From positions 1-64,000 of the forward strand of contig NZ_OY762657.1 in assembly GCF_963666255.1 (NCBI RefSeq): DNA of 64,000 nucleotides, written 5' to 3'. The notes under the pieces were generated by a model that was not told where the DNA came from, did not search any database, and worked only from the letters and a program-made list of their open reading frames with translations. Positions 47,319 through 56,217 of the stretch are shown piece after piece (the stretch's first letter is position 1; each line of letters begins with the position of its first letter). This DNA comes from an uncultured Propionivibrio sp. (GTDB taxonomy: Bacteria > Pseudomonadota > Gammaproteobacteria > Burkholderiales > Rhodocyclaceae). Position numbers and translations under genes: made by a program.

Positions 47319-48869
47319 ATGCCATCGCAACAGGCCATCGACCGCGCCCTCCGGCAAATCGCCGTCGACCTCTCGAATACCATGCCGGGCGAAGTCCAGT
47401 TCCAGCGCCTCGTCGCCGCCATCGGCTCGGTCCTGCCCTGCGACGCGATCGCGCTGCTGCACCTGCAGGACGGCGTACTGGTCCCGATGGCGAGCCAGGG
47501 GCTCGCCCCCGAACTCATGGGCCGCCGCTTCGACCCTGCCGTCCATCCGCGTCTGGCGTCGATCATCGGCAGCCCGACGCCGGTGCGTTTTCCCGCCGAT
47601 AGCACGCTGCCCGATCCCTTCGACGGACTCATCGCCACCGACGCTGATCGCGCCCTGCCTGTCCACGCCTGTCTCGGCTGCGCGCTGCACGTCGACGCCG
47701 AACTCGTCGGTGCGCTGACGCTCGACGCGCTCGACGAAGAAGCCTTCGACCGTATCGGCGACTCAACCATTGCCGCCTTCGCCGCCCTTGCCGCCGCCAC
47801 GCTGCGCAACGTCGCGCTGATCCGCGCCCTTGAACAGGCGAGCGAACGGCAGCGCGCGATCGCCCGCGACCTCATGCAGGAAGCCTATCGCCGCGAAGGC
47901 AACCTGGTCGGCAACAGCCGCGCCATGCGCCGGCTGCGCCAGGAAATCGCCACAGTGGCGGCGACCGACCTCGCCGTCCTGATCACCGGCGAAACCGGCA
48001 CCGGCAAGGAACTCGTCGCACGCACACTGCACGCCCAGTCGAACCGCAGCGAACAGGCGCTGGTGCAGATCAATTGCGCGGCGCTGCCGGAAACCGTCGC
48101 CGAAAGCGAACTCTTCGGCCACCGCAAGGGCGCCTTCACCGGCGCCACCGCCGACCGGCCCGGCAAGTTCGAACTGGCCCACGGCGGTTCGCTCTTCCTC
48201 GACGAAATCGGCGAACTGCCGCTGTCCTTGCAGGCCAAGCTGCTGCGCGCGCTGCAGCAGGGCGAAATCCAGCGCGTCGGCGCCGACGAGATCATTCGCG
48301 TCGATGTCCGCATCATCGCCGCGACCAACCGAGACCTGCAACGCGAAGTCGACGCCGGACGCTTCCGCAGCGACCTCTACCACCGCCTGCACGTCTATCC
48401 GGTGGCGGTGCCGCCGCTGCGCGAGCACCGCGAGGACCTCGCCGTCCTTGCCGGCCATTTCCTCGACCTGGCCCGCCACAAGCTCGGCCTCGCCCGCGTC
48501 GACCTGCACCCGTCGGCGCTCGCGGCCCTGGCGGCCTACGACTGGCCCGGCAATGTGCGCGAACTGGAACACCTGCTGTTGCGCGCGAGCCTCAAGGCGA
48601 TGCAACGCGATCCCGAACGCACCTTGATTCAGGCCGAAGACCTCGGCCTCGGCAACGTCACGTCAACTGGCACCGAGCCCCCCGCCGCGCTGCCACCGAC
48701 GCCGACCGACATCCTGCCCCTGCGCCAGGCCGTCGAGGCCTTCCAGGCGCAGCGCATCGCCGCCGCCCTGGCTGCCTGCGACGGCAACTGGTCCCAGGCG
48801 GCACGGCAACTGGGCATCGACCGCGCCAATCTGCAACGCCTCGCCCGCCGCCTCGGCATCGGCAACTGA
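47319..48869 (+). CDS. norR: Nitric-oxide-responsive sigma-54 activator NorR
   Basis: A 516-residue bacterial enhancer-binding protein. The N-terminal GAF domain (about 1-170) carries the NO-sensing iron site region, with LPVHACLGCALHVDAELVGA rich in His/Cys/Asp. The AAA+ domain (about 195-425) has GETGTGKE and the sigma-54 loop GAFTGA (271-276). The HTH_8 domain is at about 470-516 (QAARQLGIDRANLQRLARRL). In E. coli, NO binding to GAF iron relieves repression of the ATPase. Its probable target is hcp, 1.2 kb downstream, whose promoter has three NorR-type boxes. It is likely co-transcribed with the methyltransferase gene ahead of it. Confidence 0.9.
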   Translation: MPSQQAIDRALRQIAVDLSNTMPGEVQFQRLVAAIGSVLPCDAIALLHLQDGVLVPMASQGLAPELMGRRFDPAVHPRLASIIGSPTPVRFPADSTLPDPFDGLIATDADRALPVHACLGCALHVDAELVGALTLDALDEEAFDRIGDSTIAAFAALAAATLRNVALIRALEQASERQRAIARDLMQEAYRREGNLVGNSRAMRRLRQEIATVAATDLAVLITGETGTGKELVARTLHAQSNRSEQALVQINCAALPETVAESELFGHRKGAFTGATADRPGKFELAHGGSLFLDEIGELPLSLQAKLLRALQQGEIQRVGADEIIRVDVRIIAATNRDLQREVDAGRFRSDLYHRLHVYPVAVPPLREHREDLAVLAGHFLDLARHKLGLARVDLHPSALAALAAYDWPGNVRELEHLLLRASLKAMQRDPERTLIQAEDLGLGNVTSTGTEPPAALPPTPTDILPLRQAVEAFQAQRIAAALAACDGNWSQAARQLGIDRANLQRLARRLGIGN

Positions 48870-48887
48870 GGCCAGGCGGCGCGCCTC

Positions 48888-49793
48888 TCAGCGCGCTGCG
48901 CCTTCCGGGCGGCCGGGGCTCAGCGCGACGTAAAGACCGCTGGCGGTGATGATGGCAATGCCGAGCAGCGACCAGACATCCGGCACCTCGCCGAAGAACA
49001 CCATTCCGAACAGCGCAGCCCAGGCGAGTTGCGTGTAGGTGAAGGGCGCGGCGATCGCCGGCCCCATGCGTTCGAAGACCTGGATCAGCATATAGTGACC
49101 GATGCCGGCAAGCAGGCCGAGGCTGACCATCAGGCAGCCCGGCCCCCAGGCGGGAATCACCCAGCCAGGCTGCCAGGCAAAGCTGCAGACGACGAAACCG
49201 ACGAGGCCGGTATAGAAATGCGTCGTCACCGGATGTTCGCTGCCTTTGAATTTGCGTGTCAGCACCTGATAGAGGCTGTAGCAGAATGCCGACAACAGCG
49301 GAAAGATGATCGCCAGATTGAGCGCCGAACCGGCCGGCCGGACGATCACCAGGACGCCGACAAAACCGGCCAGCACCGCGCCCCACTGGCGCGCATCGAC
49401 ACGCTCCTTGAGCAGCGGCGCCGACAGCGCGGTGACGAGCAGCGGCGTCAGGAAGATGATCGCCGTCGTCTCGGCCAGCGGAATATGACGCAAGCCTTGC
49501 ATGACGAGAAAGGAAACCGCCACCAGCATCGATGCGCGCAGGAGTTGCAGCACGGGCCGCGCGGTGCGGACGATCTCCCAGCGCATGCGGCGGCCGAACA
49601 GCGCGACGAGCAGCGTGACGTGCGTCACATAGCGGATCCACAACAATTCCGGAATCGGATACCCGCGCGCCAGATACTTCGAAATCGCGTCATACGCCGC
49701 GAACATCACCATCGTCACCAGCACCAGCGCGATGCCCTGTTGCCGCGGCGTCAGCCGCCATGCCGTCGTCCTGCCTTCCCCGCCCGAACCCAT
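48888..49793 (-). CDS. DMT-superfamily transporter (EamA family)
   Basis: A 301-residue inner-membrane protein with ten predicted helices and two EamA repeats ([60 protein letters not shown]). Family members export amino acids, metabolites or drugs. The start is uncertain among ATG 49829, 49796 and 49793. GGAG five bases ahead supports 49793. It interrupts norR and hcp on the opposite strand and shares its upstream region with the hcp control sites, so it might also respond to NorR, but nothing proves this. Substrate unknown. Confidence 0.85.
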   Translation of the reverse strand: MGSGGEGRTTAWRLTPRQQGIALVLVTMVMFAAYDAISKYLARGYPIPELLWIRYVTHVTLLVALFGRRMRWEIVRTARPVLQLLRASMLVAVSFLVMQGLRHIPLAETTAIIFLTPLLVTALSAPLLKERVDARQWGAVLAGFVGVLVIVRPAGSALNLAIIFPLLSAFCYSLYQVLTRKFKGSEHPVTTHFYTGLVGFVVCSFAWQPGWVIPAWGPGCLMVSLGLLAGIGHYMLIQVFERMGPAIAAPFTYTQLAWAALFGMVFFGEVPDVWSLLGIAIITASGLYVALSPGRPEGAAR

Positions 49794-49871
49794 CATTTCT
49801 CCGCCGATCCCGGCCAACAAAGGCGACATCCTAACCGCCGCCGGACAATCTGACTACGCCCACAAGATTGT

Positions 49872-49927
49872 GTCAAAACGACTCAATGGAGTATTTTTGA
49901 CACCAATACTTGCAGAGTCATTTCGAC
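49872..49927. promoter_or_regulatory. Three NorR-type GT-N7-AC boxes upstream of hcp
   Basis: GTCAAAACGAC (49872-49882), GTATTTTTGAC (49891-49901) and GTCATTTCGAC (49917-49927) all fit the GT-N7-AC core known for NorR enhancer sites, and E. coli norVW also has three. They lie 56-111 bases upstream of the sigma-54 promoter. A fourth, shorter GTCATTGAC (49954-49962) does not fit the spacing. Confidence 0.75.
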
Positions 49928-49982
49928 TCCACTCCATCACTCCCCGAAGACAAGTCATTGACGCAAAAGGCCGCGACTGCCC

Positions 49983-49998
49983 TGGCACGATCCTCGCA
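49983..49998 (+). promoter_or_regulatory. Sigma-54 (-24/-12) promoter of hcp
   Basis: TGGCACGATCCTCGCA has the perfect -24 element TGGCAC and a -12 element with the invariant GC, ten bases between GG and GC. It lies 52 bases ahead of the hcp start. It is activated presumably by NorR bound at 49872-49927. Confidence 0.85.
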
Positions 49999-50049
49999 AA
50001 TAGGTTTTCCGTTTTTCATCCCAACCCACTTTTCGAGAAAGGCAACTCC

Positions 50050-51714
50050 ATGTTTTGCGTGCAATGTGAACACACGATCCGTACCCCCCAAGGCGACGCC
50101 GGCTGCACCTTCGCCCGCGGCATGTGCGGCAAGACCAGCGAGGTTTCCGACCTGCAGGACATGCTGGTGCATCTGCTGCAGGCCGTATCGACCTACGCCG
50201 TTGCCGCACGCAAGGTCGGCGTCGTCGATGCCGACATCGACGCCTATGTGCCGCAAGCCTTCTTCTCGACGCTGACCAACGTCAACTTCGATGCTGAACG
50301 CATCATCGACTTCAGCCGCCGCGCCGACCACTATCGCAACGACCTGCGCGCCCGCTACGAAGCCGCCTGCGCCGGTCAGGGCATCGTGCCGGAAACGCTG
50401 CCGGCCACCGCCCACTACCGCCTGCCCGACGCCAAGACGGTGATGCTCTCCGATGCGCTGTCGTTCGCGCTCAACCGCCAGAAGAAGGACGTCGGCGAAG
50501 ACATCATCGGCCTGCGCCTGCTCTGCCTCTACGGCCTCAAGGGCGCCGCCGCCTACATGGAACATGCCCGCGTGCTCGGCCAGACCGACAGCGAAGTCGC
50601 CGGCCGCTTCCACGAAATCATGGCCTTCCTCGGCACACAACCGGCCGACGCCGGCGCGCTGTTCCAGTGCTCGATGGACATCGGCACGCTCAACTACCGC
50701 ATCATGGAAATGCTCGACAAGGGCGAGACCGAGACTTTCGGCCACCCGGAACCGACCCGCGTCAACACCCAGCCGATCAAGGGCCGCGCCATCGTCGTCT
50801 CGGGCCACGACCTGCACGACCTCGAACTCATCCTGCAACAGACCGAAGGCAAGGGCATCAACGTCTACACGCACGGTGAAATGCTGCCGGCGCACGCCTA
50901 CCCGGCCTTCAAGAAGTACAAGCACCTGGTCGGCAACTACGGTACCGCCTGGCAGAACCAGCAGAAGGAATTCGCTGCCTTCCCCGGTTCCATCGTCATG
51001 ACCTCGAACTGCATCATCGACCCGAACCTCGGCCAGTACGGCGCGCGCATCTTCACGCGCAGCATCGTCGGCTGGCCCGGCGTCACCCACATCGACGGCA
51101 ACGACTTCACGCCGGCGATCGAAGCGGCACTCGCCCAACCGGGCTTCGCCACCGACGCGGCGCCGGTCTACACGACCACCGGCTTCGCCCGCAACGCGCT
51201 GATGGGCGCCGCTCCGGCCGTCATCGACCAGGTCAAGGCCGGCAACATCCGCCACTTCTTCCTCGTCGGCGGCTGTGACGGCGACAAGCGCGAGCGCAGC
51301 TACTACACCGACCTCGTCGCCGCTGCGCCGAAGGACACGCTGATCCTGACACTCGCCTGCGGCAAGTTCCGCTTCAACACGATGGACCTCGGCGACATCA
51401 ACGGCATCCCGCGCCTGCTCGACATCGGTCAGTGCAACGACGCCTACTCGGCGATCCAGCTCGCCCTCGCGCTCGCCGACGCCTTCGGCTGCGGCGTCAA
51501 CGACCTGCCGCTGTCGCTGGTCCTGTCGTGGTTCGAGCAGAAGGCCATCGTCGTCCTGCTGACGCTGCTCTCGCTCGGCATCAAGGACATCCGCGTCGGT
51601 CCGACCGCACCGGGCTTCCTGACGCCGAACCTGATCGCCACGCTCAACCGCGAGTTCGGCCTGCGCCTCATCTCGACCGTCGAGGACGACCTGCGCGACA
51701 TGCTGGCAGCGTAA
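50050..51714 (+). CDS. hcp: Hydroxylamine reductase / hybrid cluster protein
   Basis: A 554-residue iron-sulfur enzyme. The N-terminal cysteines [19 protein letters not shown], then FARGMC, bind the cubane or [2Fe-2S] cluster. Downstream Cys/Glu/His residues ([37 protein letters not shown]) ligate the hybrid Fe-S-O cluster. Hcp reduces NO to N2O (and hydroxylamine in vitro) and protects against nitrosative stress. The frame is open for 106 codons upstream, but the family start is at 50050, and the region before it holds the NorR boxes and promoter. The preceding GAGAAAGGCAA gives a moderate ribosome-binding site. It forms an operon with its reductase downstream. Confidence 0.96.
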   Translation: MFCVQCEHTIRTPQGDAGCTFARGMCGKTSEVSDLQDMLVHLLQAVSTYAVAARKVGVVDADIDAYVPQAFFSTLTNVNFDAERIIDFSRRADHYRNDLRARYEAACAGQGIVPETLPATAHYRLPDAKTVMLSDALSFALNRQKKDVGEDIIGLRLLCLYGLKGAAAYMEHARVLGQTDSEVAGRFHEIMAFLGTQPADAGALFQCSMDIGTLNYRIMEMLDKGETETFGHPEPTRVNTQPIKGRAIVVSGHDLHDLELILQQTEGKGINVYTHGEMLPAHAYPAFKKYKHLVGNYGTAWQNQQKEFAAFPGSIVMTSNCIIDPNLGQYGARIFTRSIVGWPGVTHIDGNDFTPAIEAALAQPGFATDAAPVYTTTGFARNALMGAAPAVIDQVKAGNIRHFFLVGGCDGDKRERSYYTDLVAAAPKDTLILTLACGKFRFNTMDLGDINGIPRLLDIGQCNDAYSAIQLALALADAFGCGVNDLPLSLVLSWFEQKAIVVLLTLLSLGIKDIRVGPTAPGFLTPNLIATLNREFGLRLISTVEDDLRDMLAA

Positions 51715-51749
51715 CAACGGAGCGCGCGACGCCTCTCGCATCAACTCTC

Positions 51750-51775
51750 GCGCCGGGCTAAGACCCGGCGCTTTT
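51750..51775 (+). terminator. Intercistronic hairpin between hcp and hcr
   Basis: GCGCCGGG (51750-51757) pairs with CCCGGCGC (51764-51771) over a 6-base loop, followed by TTTT. It resembles a short intrinsic terminator in the 86-base gap and may lower hcr expression relative to hcp. Confidence 0.65.
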
Positions 51776-51800
51776 CCTCCTGGCATCGAAACCGAACATC

Positions 51801-52829
51801 ATGACCTCAGCCAACACCCCGTACGACGACGCGCCGCTTTCCTGCGTCGGGCGCCGCGAAGAGACGCCCGACACGGCGAGCTTCGTCCTCGCCCGCCCCG
51901 ACGGCAAGCCGTTTTCCTTCCTGCCCGGGCAGTTCCTCTCGGTCGGCGTCGACATCGACGGCCGCCGCCATTGGCGCGCCTATTCGATCTCGTCGAGCCC
52001 GAGCACGCCCGAGACCGTCTCGATCACCGTCCGCCGTGTCACCGGCGGACTCGTGTCCAACTGGCTGCTCGACCACCTGCAGCCGGGCATGGCACTGCCG
52101 GCGCTGGCGCCCGCCGGCGAGTTTGCGTTGCCGCCGGGCCCGCAGCCCCGCCACCTGGCGCTGTTTTCGTCCGGCTGCGGCATCACGCCGATGATGGCGA
52201 TGACACGCTGGTTGCTCGAAACGGACACCGACTGCGACATCCACTTCGTCCATAGCGCCCGCGACGAGGAGAACTTCATCTTCCGCGACGAGGTGCTGGC
52301 GCTGGCCGAACGCCATCCGCGCCTCAAGCTGCACGTCTTCCTGACCCGCCCGCGCGGCGACCTGGCCTGCGAGCACGGCCGCCTGGACGCCGCCCGCCTG
52401 CAGGCGCTGCTGCCACCGGCCGACGAATTGCGCGCCTACCTCTGCGGCCAGACCGGCTACATGGCCGACGTCGCCGACTGGCTGCGTGCCGCCGGCGTCG
52501 CCGACGACGCGATCGTCCAGGAAGATTTCGCGCCGATCTGCAGCGAAGCGCCGACGAGCGACGAGCGCTTCCGGCTCGACGTCCCGTCCTTTGGCAAGAG
52601 TGCCGAGATCGCCGTCGGCGAACTGCTCCTCGACGTGCTCGAACGCGAGGGCCTGCCGATCATCGGCGCCTGTCGTACCGGCGTCTGCGGGTCCTGCAAA
52701 TGCCGTCTCGTCGACGGCGAAGTCGAGAGCGCCAGTGCGCTGCCGCTCACGCCCGAGGAACAGGCGGCCGGCTACGTGCTCGCCTGCAGCAGCCGCGCCA
52801 AGGGCGATCTGGCTGTCGAACTGGGCTAA
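51801..52829 (+). CDS. hcr: NADH-dependent Hcp reductase
   Basis: A 342-residue flavoprotein that passes electrons from NAD(P)H to Hcp. Domain order is a ferredoxin-reductase FAD domain (about 10-105, with HWRAYSISSSPSTPETVSIT), an NAD-binding domain (about 110-235, with LFSSGCGITPMMAMTRWLLE), then a C-terminal [2Fe-2S] ferredoxin (about 255-342, ligands in CRTGVCGSCKCRL and a final Cys in VLACSSR). Length and order match E. coli Hcr. It is 86 bases downstream of hcp and separated from it by a terminator-like hairpin. Confidence 0.92.
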   Translation: MTSANTPYDDAPLSCVGRREETPDTASFVLARPDGKPFSFLPGQFLSVGVDIDGRRHWRAYSISSSPSTPETVSITVRRVTGGLVSNWLLDHLQPGMALPALAPAGEFALPPGPQPRHLALFSSGCGITPMMAMTRWLLETDTDCDIHFVHSARDEENFIFRDEVLALAERHPRLKLHVFLTRPRGDLACEHGRLDAARLQALLPPADELRAYLCGQTGYMADVADWLRAAGVADDAIVQEDFAPICSEAPTSDERFRLDVPSFGKSAEIAVGELLLDVLEREGLPIIGACRTGVCGSCKCRLVDGEVESASALPLTPEEQAAGYVLACSSRAKGDLAVELG

Positions 52830-52842
52830 GGAAGCACTCCGG

Positions 52843-52905
52843 AGACGGGCGCAATGCCTGCGCCGGCTTTGACGGCGCCCGGCATTTCGCCGGCGGCGCC
52901 CGTCT
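52843..52905. terminator. Long imperfect inverted repeat between hcr and a LysR gene
   Basis: AGACGGGCGC (52843-52852) pairs with GCGCCCGTCT (52896-52905). Nested inside are AATGCCTGCGCC and an almost matching GGCGCCCGGCATT. It lies between convergent stops and should act as a bidirectional terminator. Confidence 0.55.
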
Positions 52906-52911
52906 GCGCGC

Positions 52912-53835
52912 TTACCACTTGTTGCTGACGCCGTCGGTAACGACCTCGTGGTGGGCGATCGCCGTCGTCAGGTGGTCGACGAAGGCGCGCACCTTGGCGG
53001 AGAGATTCTTCTTGACCGGGTACACAACATAGATATCGGCTGCCGGCAGTTCCCAGTCGGGCAGCAGGAGTTGCAACTGGCCGGAACGGATGTACGGCGC
53101 CACGTGCCATTCCGAGCGTTCGAGGATGCCGAGGCCGCGCAAGGCCAGCAGCACGGCGGCTTCGCCGTCGTTGGAGACGACGGTGCCGCGCACCTTGATC
53201 GTTTCGGAACTGACACCGTTGCTCAGGTGCCAGGTGCCGACGCTGGCATTGGCCTGGTGAATGACGATGCACTTGTGGTTCTGCAGGTCGGCCGGCGACT
53301 GCGGCACACCGTATTTCTTCAGGTACTCGGGCGACGCGCACAGATAACGGCGGTTGGTGGCGATCTTGCGCGCGACGATGCGGGCGTCGGGAATATGCCC
53401 GAAGCGGATACAGACGTCGAAGCCTTCTTCGGCCAGATTGATCGGCCGGTCGGTCAGGCGCAGCTGCACCTCGACGTCGGGGTACATCTGCAGGAAGTCG
53501 GCGATGATCGGCGTCACATACTCGCGCCCGAAGCCGAAGGTCGCATTGACGCGCAACAATCCCTGCGGTACCGAGTGCCCACTCGAAACGCGCTGCTCAA
53601 GCTCGTCGAGGTCGTCGAGGATGCGCCGTCCTTCCTCGAGATACAATTCGCCCTCGTAGGTCAGCGAGATCCGCCGCGTCGTCCGGTTGAGCAGACGGAT
53701 ACCCAGACGGTTCTCCAGCGAAGACAGGCGCCGGCTCACTGCCGGCGGCGTCACGTCGAGTTCCTGCGCCGCGGACGACAGACTGCCATGCTTGATCAGC
53801 AAGGCGAAAAACGCGAGATCGGAGACGGAATCCAT
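52912..53835 (-). CDS. LysR-family transcriptional regulator
   Basis: A 307-residue regulator of the CrgA-like subgroup. The DNA-binding domain reads FALLIKHGSLSSAAQELDVT, then PPAVSRRLSSLENRLGIRLL (residues 9-65), followed by a type-2 periplasmic-binding-like sensor domain. It is divergent, across 111 bases, from a 47-codon gene, with the palindrome TATACGTATA in between, so it probably autoregulates and controls that gene. It is convergent with hcr. Inducer unknown. Confidence 0.9.
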   Translation of the reverse strand: MDSVSDLAFFALLIKHGSLSSAAQELDVTPPAVSRRLSSLENRLGIRLLNRTTRRISLTYEGELYLEEGRRILDDLDELEQRVSSGHSVPQGLLRVNATFGFGREYVTPIIADFLQMYPDVEVQLRLTDRPINLAEEGFDVCIRFGHIPDARIVARKIATNRRYLCASPEYLKKYGVPQSPADLQNHKCIVIHQANASVGTWHLSNGVSSETIKVRGTVVSNDGEAAVLLALRGLGILERSEWHVAPYIRSGQLQLLLPDWELPAADIYVVYPVKKNLSAKVRAFVDHLTTAIAHHEVVTDGVSNKW

Positions 53836-53864
53836 TATTAACCTGTAGTAACTAAAAATTTGCC

Positions 53865-53874
53865 TATACGTATA
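53865..53874. promoter_or_regulatory. Palindrome in the LysR/small-peptide divergent promoter region
   Basis: TATACGTATA is a perfect 10-base palindrome, 30 bases ahead of the LysR start and 72 before the small gene. Its flanks partly continue the symmetry. A TTGTAA (53875-53880, adjacent) and TAGACT (53897-53902) pair with 16-base spacing could be a plus-strand promoter. Confidence 0.4.
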
Positions 53875-53946
53875 TTGTAAACCAGCGAAAAATAGTTAGA
53901 CTCCGCTCCATACAAAAGTCACTGTCAACTGTCCAAGGAGTCTTAC

Positions 53947-54090
53947 ATGAAAAACCGCATTCTCCGCTCGATGCTCCTCATCGCCTACATCGGCTTCGCC
54001 CTGTCCGGACAACTCGGCTCCCTGCAAAGCAACGCATCCCCGAGCGCCGTCGCGAACGCCGCGACCGGATACGTTCAACTCGGCAAGTAA
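53947..54090 (+). CDS. Small hypothetical exported or membrane peptide (47 aa)
   Basis: A 47-codon gene with an excellent AAGGAG about 7 bases before its ATG, in an otherwise non-coding gap. The product begins MKNRILRSMLLIAYIGFALS and continues GQLGSLQSNASPSAVANAAT, ending YVQLGK. The basic start, hydrophobic core of about 12 residues and following Ala/Ser region look like a signal peptide (possible cleavage near SNA-SPS) or a single short membrane anchor. It is divergent from a LysR regulator. Its function is unknown to me. Confidence 0.65.
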   Translation: MKNRILRSMLLIAYIGFALSGQLGSLQSNASPSAVANAATGYVQLGK

Positions 54091-54164
54091 GGAAACGACC
54101 GGTCGCGGTCAGTTGCATCGCGGCACCCGTTTCCTCTGACTGTTCCCACCGTCAGCCGACTCAC

Positions 54165-55034
54165 TCACCCACCCAACCCGGCGCCAAGCTGCGCCTGCGC
54201 CAGTTCCGCCACCCGCGTCCGGCGCGCCTCCGGGCACATCACCATCGCATTCGCCAGCCAATCGATCCCGGCATTCGGGATCAGCCGCGCGGCTTCGACC
54301 AGATCGGCCGCCAGGGCCAACTCCGAAGTTTCCGATTCATCCAGGATATGCCGTGCCGCGTTCGAACAGACGCGTGTCATCCGCGCCCGCGTCGACTCCG
54401 AACCGCGTAACAACTGGATCATCAAGGCCGGCAAGCGCCAGCGCTCGGCGCATTGCAACGTCAGATCCTTGAAAGCAAAACCGCAGGCCAGGAGTTGTGC
54501 CTGCGCACTGCGTGCCGCCCGTCCCGAACGCAGCAACTCGGCGGCCTTTTCCGGAATCTCGGGCGCATAGACCCAGAGCAGCAGGTCGCCGACACCGCCG
54601 AGCAGGGCCGCCAGCGCGACCTCGTCGGGGTTGAGGTCGCCCCTGCCGGTCGACCAGGCCAACGCCAGACGCGCCGCGATATGGGCGCGTTGCTCGACAA
54701 GGAGCAGCCCCGCGTTGTTCTCATCGACCGTCGGACTCGACTGCAACAAGGCACGGAACTCGTCGCTGCCCAGTTGCAGGACTGCCGCCAGCGCCGTCGT
54801 CGTTTCACGATCGAGGCGATGCGACTTGCGCCGCTCGGCCTCGCGCAGCAAACGCAGACACAGCAAGGGGTCCTGCAGGACGATGTCGGACAGGTCCTTC
54901 GCCGACGGCGACTCGCCTTCCTCCGCATCGAGACGTTCGAGCCACTCCTTGGAACGCACCATCACCGGCAGCGCCTGATTCTCGAAAAACGCCGCCCACT
55001 GATTGACCCCCCAACGCATTTTCCACGAATCCAC
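54165..55034 (-). CDS. HDOD-domain protein
   Basis: A 289-residue helical protein whose main part matches the HDOD domain, a non-catalytic relative of HD phosphohydrolases (ALPVMVRSKEWLERLDAEEG; SDIVLQDPLLCLRLLREAER; ALAALLGGVGDLLLWVYAPE). The metal-binding HD pair is not obvious, as usual for HDOD. Such proteins appear in signalling pathways tied to motility, stress and c-di-GMP. Start is GTG 55034 with GGAGGAG six bases upstream. It is the last of a co-directional run with a methyltransferase (25 bases apart) and a diguanylate cyclase. Confidence 0.8.
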   Translation of the reverse strand: MDSWKMRWGVNQWAAFFENQALPVMVRSKEWLERLDAEEGESPSAKDLSDIVLQDPLLCLRLLREAERRKSHRLDRETTTALAAVLQLGSDEFRALLQSSPTVDENNAGLLLVEQRAHIAARLALAWSTGRGDLNPDEVALAALLGGVGDLLLWVYAPEIPEKAAELLRSGRAARSAQAQLLACGFAFKDLTLQCAERWRLPALMIQLLRGSESTRARMTRVCSNAARHILDESETSELALAADLVEAARLIPNAGIDWLANAMVMCPEARRTRVAELAQAQLGAGLGG

Positions 55035-55059
55035 GCGCGACTCCTCCGCCAGCCCCGGA

Positions 55060-56217
55060 TTAAGCGATACCCAGTCGCCAGAGCGACGTCACTTCGGCCG
55101 CCCGCGCCAGGAACAGCGGATCGTCGGCATCGCTCGCCTTGCCGTGCACCGGACGCGCATCAAGCCGACCGAGCACCTTGAGCCCCGCGGCAGCGATCCA
55201 GTCAAGCAGTGTCTGGCGCGATCGCAGGCCGAGATGCTCGGCAAGATCCGACAGAATCAGCCAGCCTTCGCCGCCGGGCGCGAGATGGGCCGCCAGGCCG
55301 CCAAGGAAGCCGCGCAGCATGCGGCTGTCGGGATCGTAAACGGCGTATTCGAGGGCCGAACTCGGCTTACCCGGCACCCAGGGCGGATTGCAGACGATCA
55401 GCGGCGCCCGGCCTTCGGGGAAGAGATCCGCCTGGACAACGGCAATCGCTGCGGACAACCCGAGCCGCCCGGCATTGTCGCGCGCGCAGGAAAGTGCCCG
55501 CTCGTCCTGATCGGTGGCCACCACTTTGGCGACGCCGCGACGTGCCAGCACGGCCGCCAGCACGCCGGTGCCGGTGCCGATGTCAAACGCAGATGCAGGC
55601 ACGTTACCGCCCGGCCAGGGCGCCTGCGCCACCAGATCAACGTACTCGCCGCGCACCGGCGAGAAGACGCCGTAATGCGGATGAATGCGATCGCCGAGCG
55701 CCGGGATCTCGACGCCACGCCGCCGCCATTCGTAGGCGCCGACCAGCCCGAGCACTTCACGCAAGGAAACGACACACGGCACCGCAGCATCGCCCCAGGC
55801 GGCGAGACAGGCGTCGCGCACGTCAGGCGCACGCCGCAGCGGTATCCGACAATCGGCATCGACCGGAACCAGCACGCAGCCGAGAATCCGCGCCCGCTGC
55901 ACCTGCGCCATGCGTTTGCGGTGAAAGGCCTCGGTCAGGTTGGCCGCCGGTTTGGCGGCGGCATTGCGCCGGTCGATACGTCGCGCCATCGCCTGCAGCA
56001 ACTGCCGGGCATTATGGAAATCGCCGCGCCAGAGCAGCGCCGTCCCGGCACACGCCAGCCGGTAGGCATCATCGGCACGCATCGTGTCATCGGCGACCTC
56101 GACACGCGGCGGCGCCGCCAATCCCGCTTCGGAATGCCAGGGCGCGGCCACCGTATCGCCGCCCTCCTGCCAGCGCACGCACGCCACCGCGTCAGTCCCC
56201 GCCATTACCGCAGGCAT
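55060..56217 (-). CDS. Class I SAM-dependent methyltransferase
   Basis: A 385-residue enzyme. An N-terminal Ala/Arg-rich domain (about 1-190) precedes the SAM-binding fold, with motif I AFDIGTGTGVLAAVLARRG, acidic loop VVATDQDERA and motif IV IVCNPPWVPG. The NPPW motif marks N-directed methyltransferases (PrmC/HemK-, RsmC/TrmN6- or adenine-type), which modify Gln or adenine/guanine amino groups. The target here is not clear. The start at 56217 overlaps the preceding diguanylate cyclase gene by 26 bases and has AGGA eight bases upstream. The alternative ATG is at 56205. Confidence 0.8.
   Translation of the reverse strand: MPAVMAGTDAVACVRWQEGGDTVAAPWHSEAGLAAPPRVEVADDTMRADDAYRLACAGTALLWRGDFHNARQLLQAMARRIDRRNAAAKPAANLTEAFHRKRMAQVQRARILGCVLVPVDADCRIPLRRAPDVRDACLAAWGDAAVPCVVSLREVLGLVGAYEWRRRGVEIPALGDRIHPHYGVFSPVRGEYVDLVAQAPWPGGNVPASAFDIGTGTGVLAAVLARRGVAKVVATDQDERALSCARDNAGRLGLSAAIAVVQADLFPEGRAPLIVCNPPWVPGKPSSALEYAVYDPDSRMLRGFLGGLAAHLAPGGEGWLILSDLAEHLGLRSRQTLLDWIAAAGLKVLGRLDARPVHGKASDADDPLFLARAAEVTSLWRLGIA

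Noticed and set aside
49732-50049. Possible N-terminal extension of Hcp
   Set aside because: The family begins with MFCVQCE. The upstream part contains the NorR boxes and sigma-54 promoter.
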